A stretch of 64,000 nt of DNA from Kryptolebias marmoratus (taxonomy: Eukaryota > Chordata > Actinopteri > Cyprinodontiformes > Rivulidae): NCBI RefSeq assembly GCF_001649575.2, contig NC_051445.1:4495633-4559632 (forward strand). The letters are read 5' to 3'. Position 1 is the stretch's first letter. Each line of letters opens with the position of its first letter. The position numbers and the translations under genes are program-made. The notes below the pieces were generated by a model. That model was not told the DNA's origin and ran no database searches. It saw only the letters and a program-made list of their open reading frames with translations. Positions 62,721-64,000 of this stretch are shown here, in pieces.

Positions 62721-62729
62721 GATTTAGCA

Positions 62730-63540
62730 TACAGCATGAGATTAATGTTTATTGACTATACATTTGCAGTATATGTGCACTTTGTTTCACACCTTTGACC
62801 TCCAGCACATTTATTTGAGATGACAGTGTTTGTGAGAATCTTGTCCAAAGAGGTGATTCTTACAGCAGCTACCTACATGTCAGACATTATAATATGAGAC
62901 TGCACAATTTTTAGGTTATGTTCAACATCATGTATGCATGATATTTGCATGTATTTTTCTATCTGTCTGATGAAAAACAATTGTGCAAAGGGAAAGTTAT
63001 TTGCCAGTCAAATATGCAAACATTCACTTTATAACATACATGCTTATTTAAATGGAAAACTACGCACACAACTGGCCATTTTATTCTCATAACAGTTTAC
63101 TATTTTACAGCGTAACTATCTTTCATGTAACTGGTAATGGCTTAATAAAGTTGAAACACTGAAGCAGATGGTTGTGAAGTAAATGCAGCATTTAAACATC
63201 AACACGTTCAATCCCTAATGCAGACAGGATCCCTGATGTCACCTGACAGAATGATTTTATTTCTTCAGTCCTGGGAAATATCCCACATTTCATCAGCTGA
63301 GTTCATAAGTAATTAGTTGTCTTATTCAGAAAACCTTTAATTATGAACTAAATAGAAAACATAGATAAAAGTGCATTTAGTTGGAGCCATCCCTCTACCC
63401 AAATATATATAATTCATACAAAAAAAACTTTAAATAATTACCATCTGACACTTCATGCATCACACAAAAATGTAGATTTGTTACCGTGAAGCCATTTTTT
63501 CAGTATGATAAATAGCAAAATCTGTTTTATTTTGCTATAA
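62730..63540. other. intergenic sequence, nothing recognised
   Basis: AT-rich sequence with no gene, repeat family or strong motif that I can support. Confidence 0.5.
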
Positions 63541-63547
63541 AAAGGGG

Positions 63548-63611
63548 TTGCGGTGGAAAGGTGTGTATCGAAGCCCATTTCCGCCATGAAAAAATAAAAA
63601 AGACCAACAGG
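63548..63611. mobile_element. unique leader of a fish dispersed repeat that carries the 21-bp array
   Basis: GGTGGAAAGGTGTGTATCGA and CCATTTCCGCCATG precede the array directly. The combination of this leader with the 21-base array looks like a dispersed fish repeat; I could not test this. Confidence 0.35.
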
Positions 63612-64000
63612 AAGTCATAATTTCGACTTTCAAAGTCATAATTTCGACTTTCAAAGTCATAATTATGAGATTTAAAGTCATAATTTCGACTTTCAAAGTC
63701 ATAATTACGACTTTCAAAGTCATAATTATGAGATTTAAAGTCATAATTTCGACTTTCAAAGTCATAATTATGAGATTTAAAGTCATAATTTCGACTTTCA
63801 AAGTCATAATTACGACTTTTAAAGTCATAATTTTGAGATTTAAAGTCATAATTTCGACTTTCAAAGTCATAATTATGAGATTTAAAGTCATAATTTCGAT
63901 TTTCAAAGTCATAATTACGACTTTCAAAGTCATAATTATGAGATTTAAAGTCATAATTATGAGATTTAAAGTCATAATTTCGACTTTCAAAGTCATAATT
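63612..64000. repeat. 21-bp minisatellite with five-unit higher-order pattern, runs off the window
   Basis: Eighteen full 21-base units plus 11 bases, without any indel, start at 63612. Every unit opens AAGTCATAATT. Three main types follow: A (TCGACTTTCA), B (ATGAGATTTA) and C (ACGACTTTCA), with one D (TTGAGATTTA). Order: A A B, A C B A B, A C D A B, A C B B A. From unit 4 on, the types repeat about every five units (105 bases). Because 21 is divisible by three and no unit has a stop on the minus strand, a 153-codon frame of MTLKVEI/MTLNLII heptads appears; I take it as an artefact. Confidence 0.92.

Noticed and set aside
63535..63996. 153-codon minus-strand frame of heptads MTLKVEI/MTLNLII
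   Set aside because: It is the translation of a 21-base minisatellite; the frame stays open only because the unit length is divisible by three.
63612..64000. CRISPR-like array
   Set aside because: There are no unique spacers; the whole unit repeats and varies in place, and the genome is a vertebrate one.

Overview
This window is vertebrate nuclear DNA, almost certainly from a teleost fish. Genes are split into short exons with GT/AG borders. The non-coding DNA is AT-rich and full of (AC)n/(TG)n microsatellites, and it carries fish-type retrotransposon and Tc1-like debris. No bacterial or viral operon, CRISPR array, rRNA or functional tRNA gene was seen.

Four protein-coding genes can be rebuilt exon by exon, all with consistent splice phases. 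(1) prdm1 (Blimp-1), + strand, CDS 2295-11650, six coding exons, 829 codons. It has a PR/SET domain and five zinc fingers and is very probably the prdm1a copy because atg5 follows it. (2) atg5, - strand, CDS 56734 down to 32058, eight... strictly seven coding exons plus a 5' leader, 275 codons, exactly the mammalian length, with the ATG12-acceptor lysine at position 130. (3) dctn3 (dynactin p22/p24 subunit), + strand, CDS 57541-59705, seven exons, 187 codons. (4) An LRAT/PLAAT-like gene, - strand, CDS 61875 down to 60572, four coding exons, 183 codons. It keeps the first His and the NCEH cysteine of the family but lacks the usual second His and any tail anchor.

Layout: 1-2273 is upstream/intron-1 sequence of prdm1; 2274-11650 prdm1; 11651 to about 13430 its probable 3' UTR; about 13.4-30.3 kb a gene-free stretch with repeat debris and several sequence islands that could be enhancers; about 30.4-57.1 kb atg5, with introns of 10.2 and 8.5 kb; 57.1-57.54 kb a compact head-to-head promoter between atg5 and dctn3; 57.54-60.2 kb dctn3; 60.4-62.7 kb the LRAT-like gene, converging on dctn3; 62.7-63.5 kb nothing recognised; 63.6 kb to the end a 21-bp minisatellite with a five-unit higher-order pattern.

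The genes do not form one pathway. prdm1 is a transcriptional repressor in lineage choice, atg5 is core autophagy machinery, dctn3 is a dynein cofactor subunit, and the last is probably a lipid-modifying enzyme or a derived pseudoenzyme. The prdm1-atg5 neighbourhood is also found in mammals. Large atg5 introns beside a developmental regulator are what one expects when distal prdm1 enhancers lie inside a bystander gene, but that is inference. I found no convincing new multi-gene system. The most unusual items are the LRAT-like gene, the higher-order minisatellite, and an LTR remnant with a recognisable tRNA-Pro primer site.
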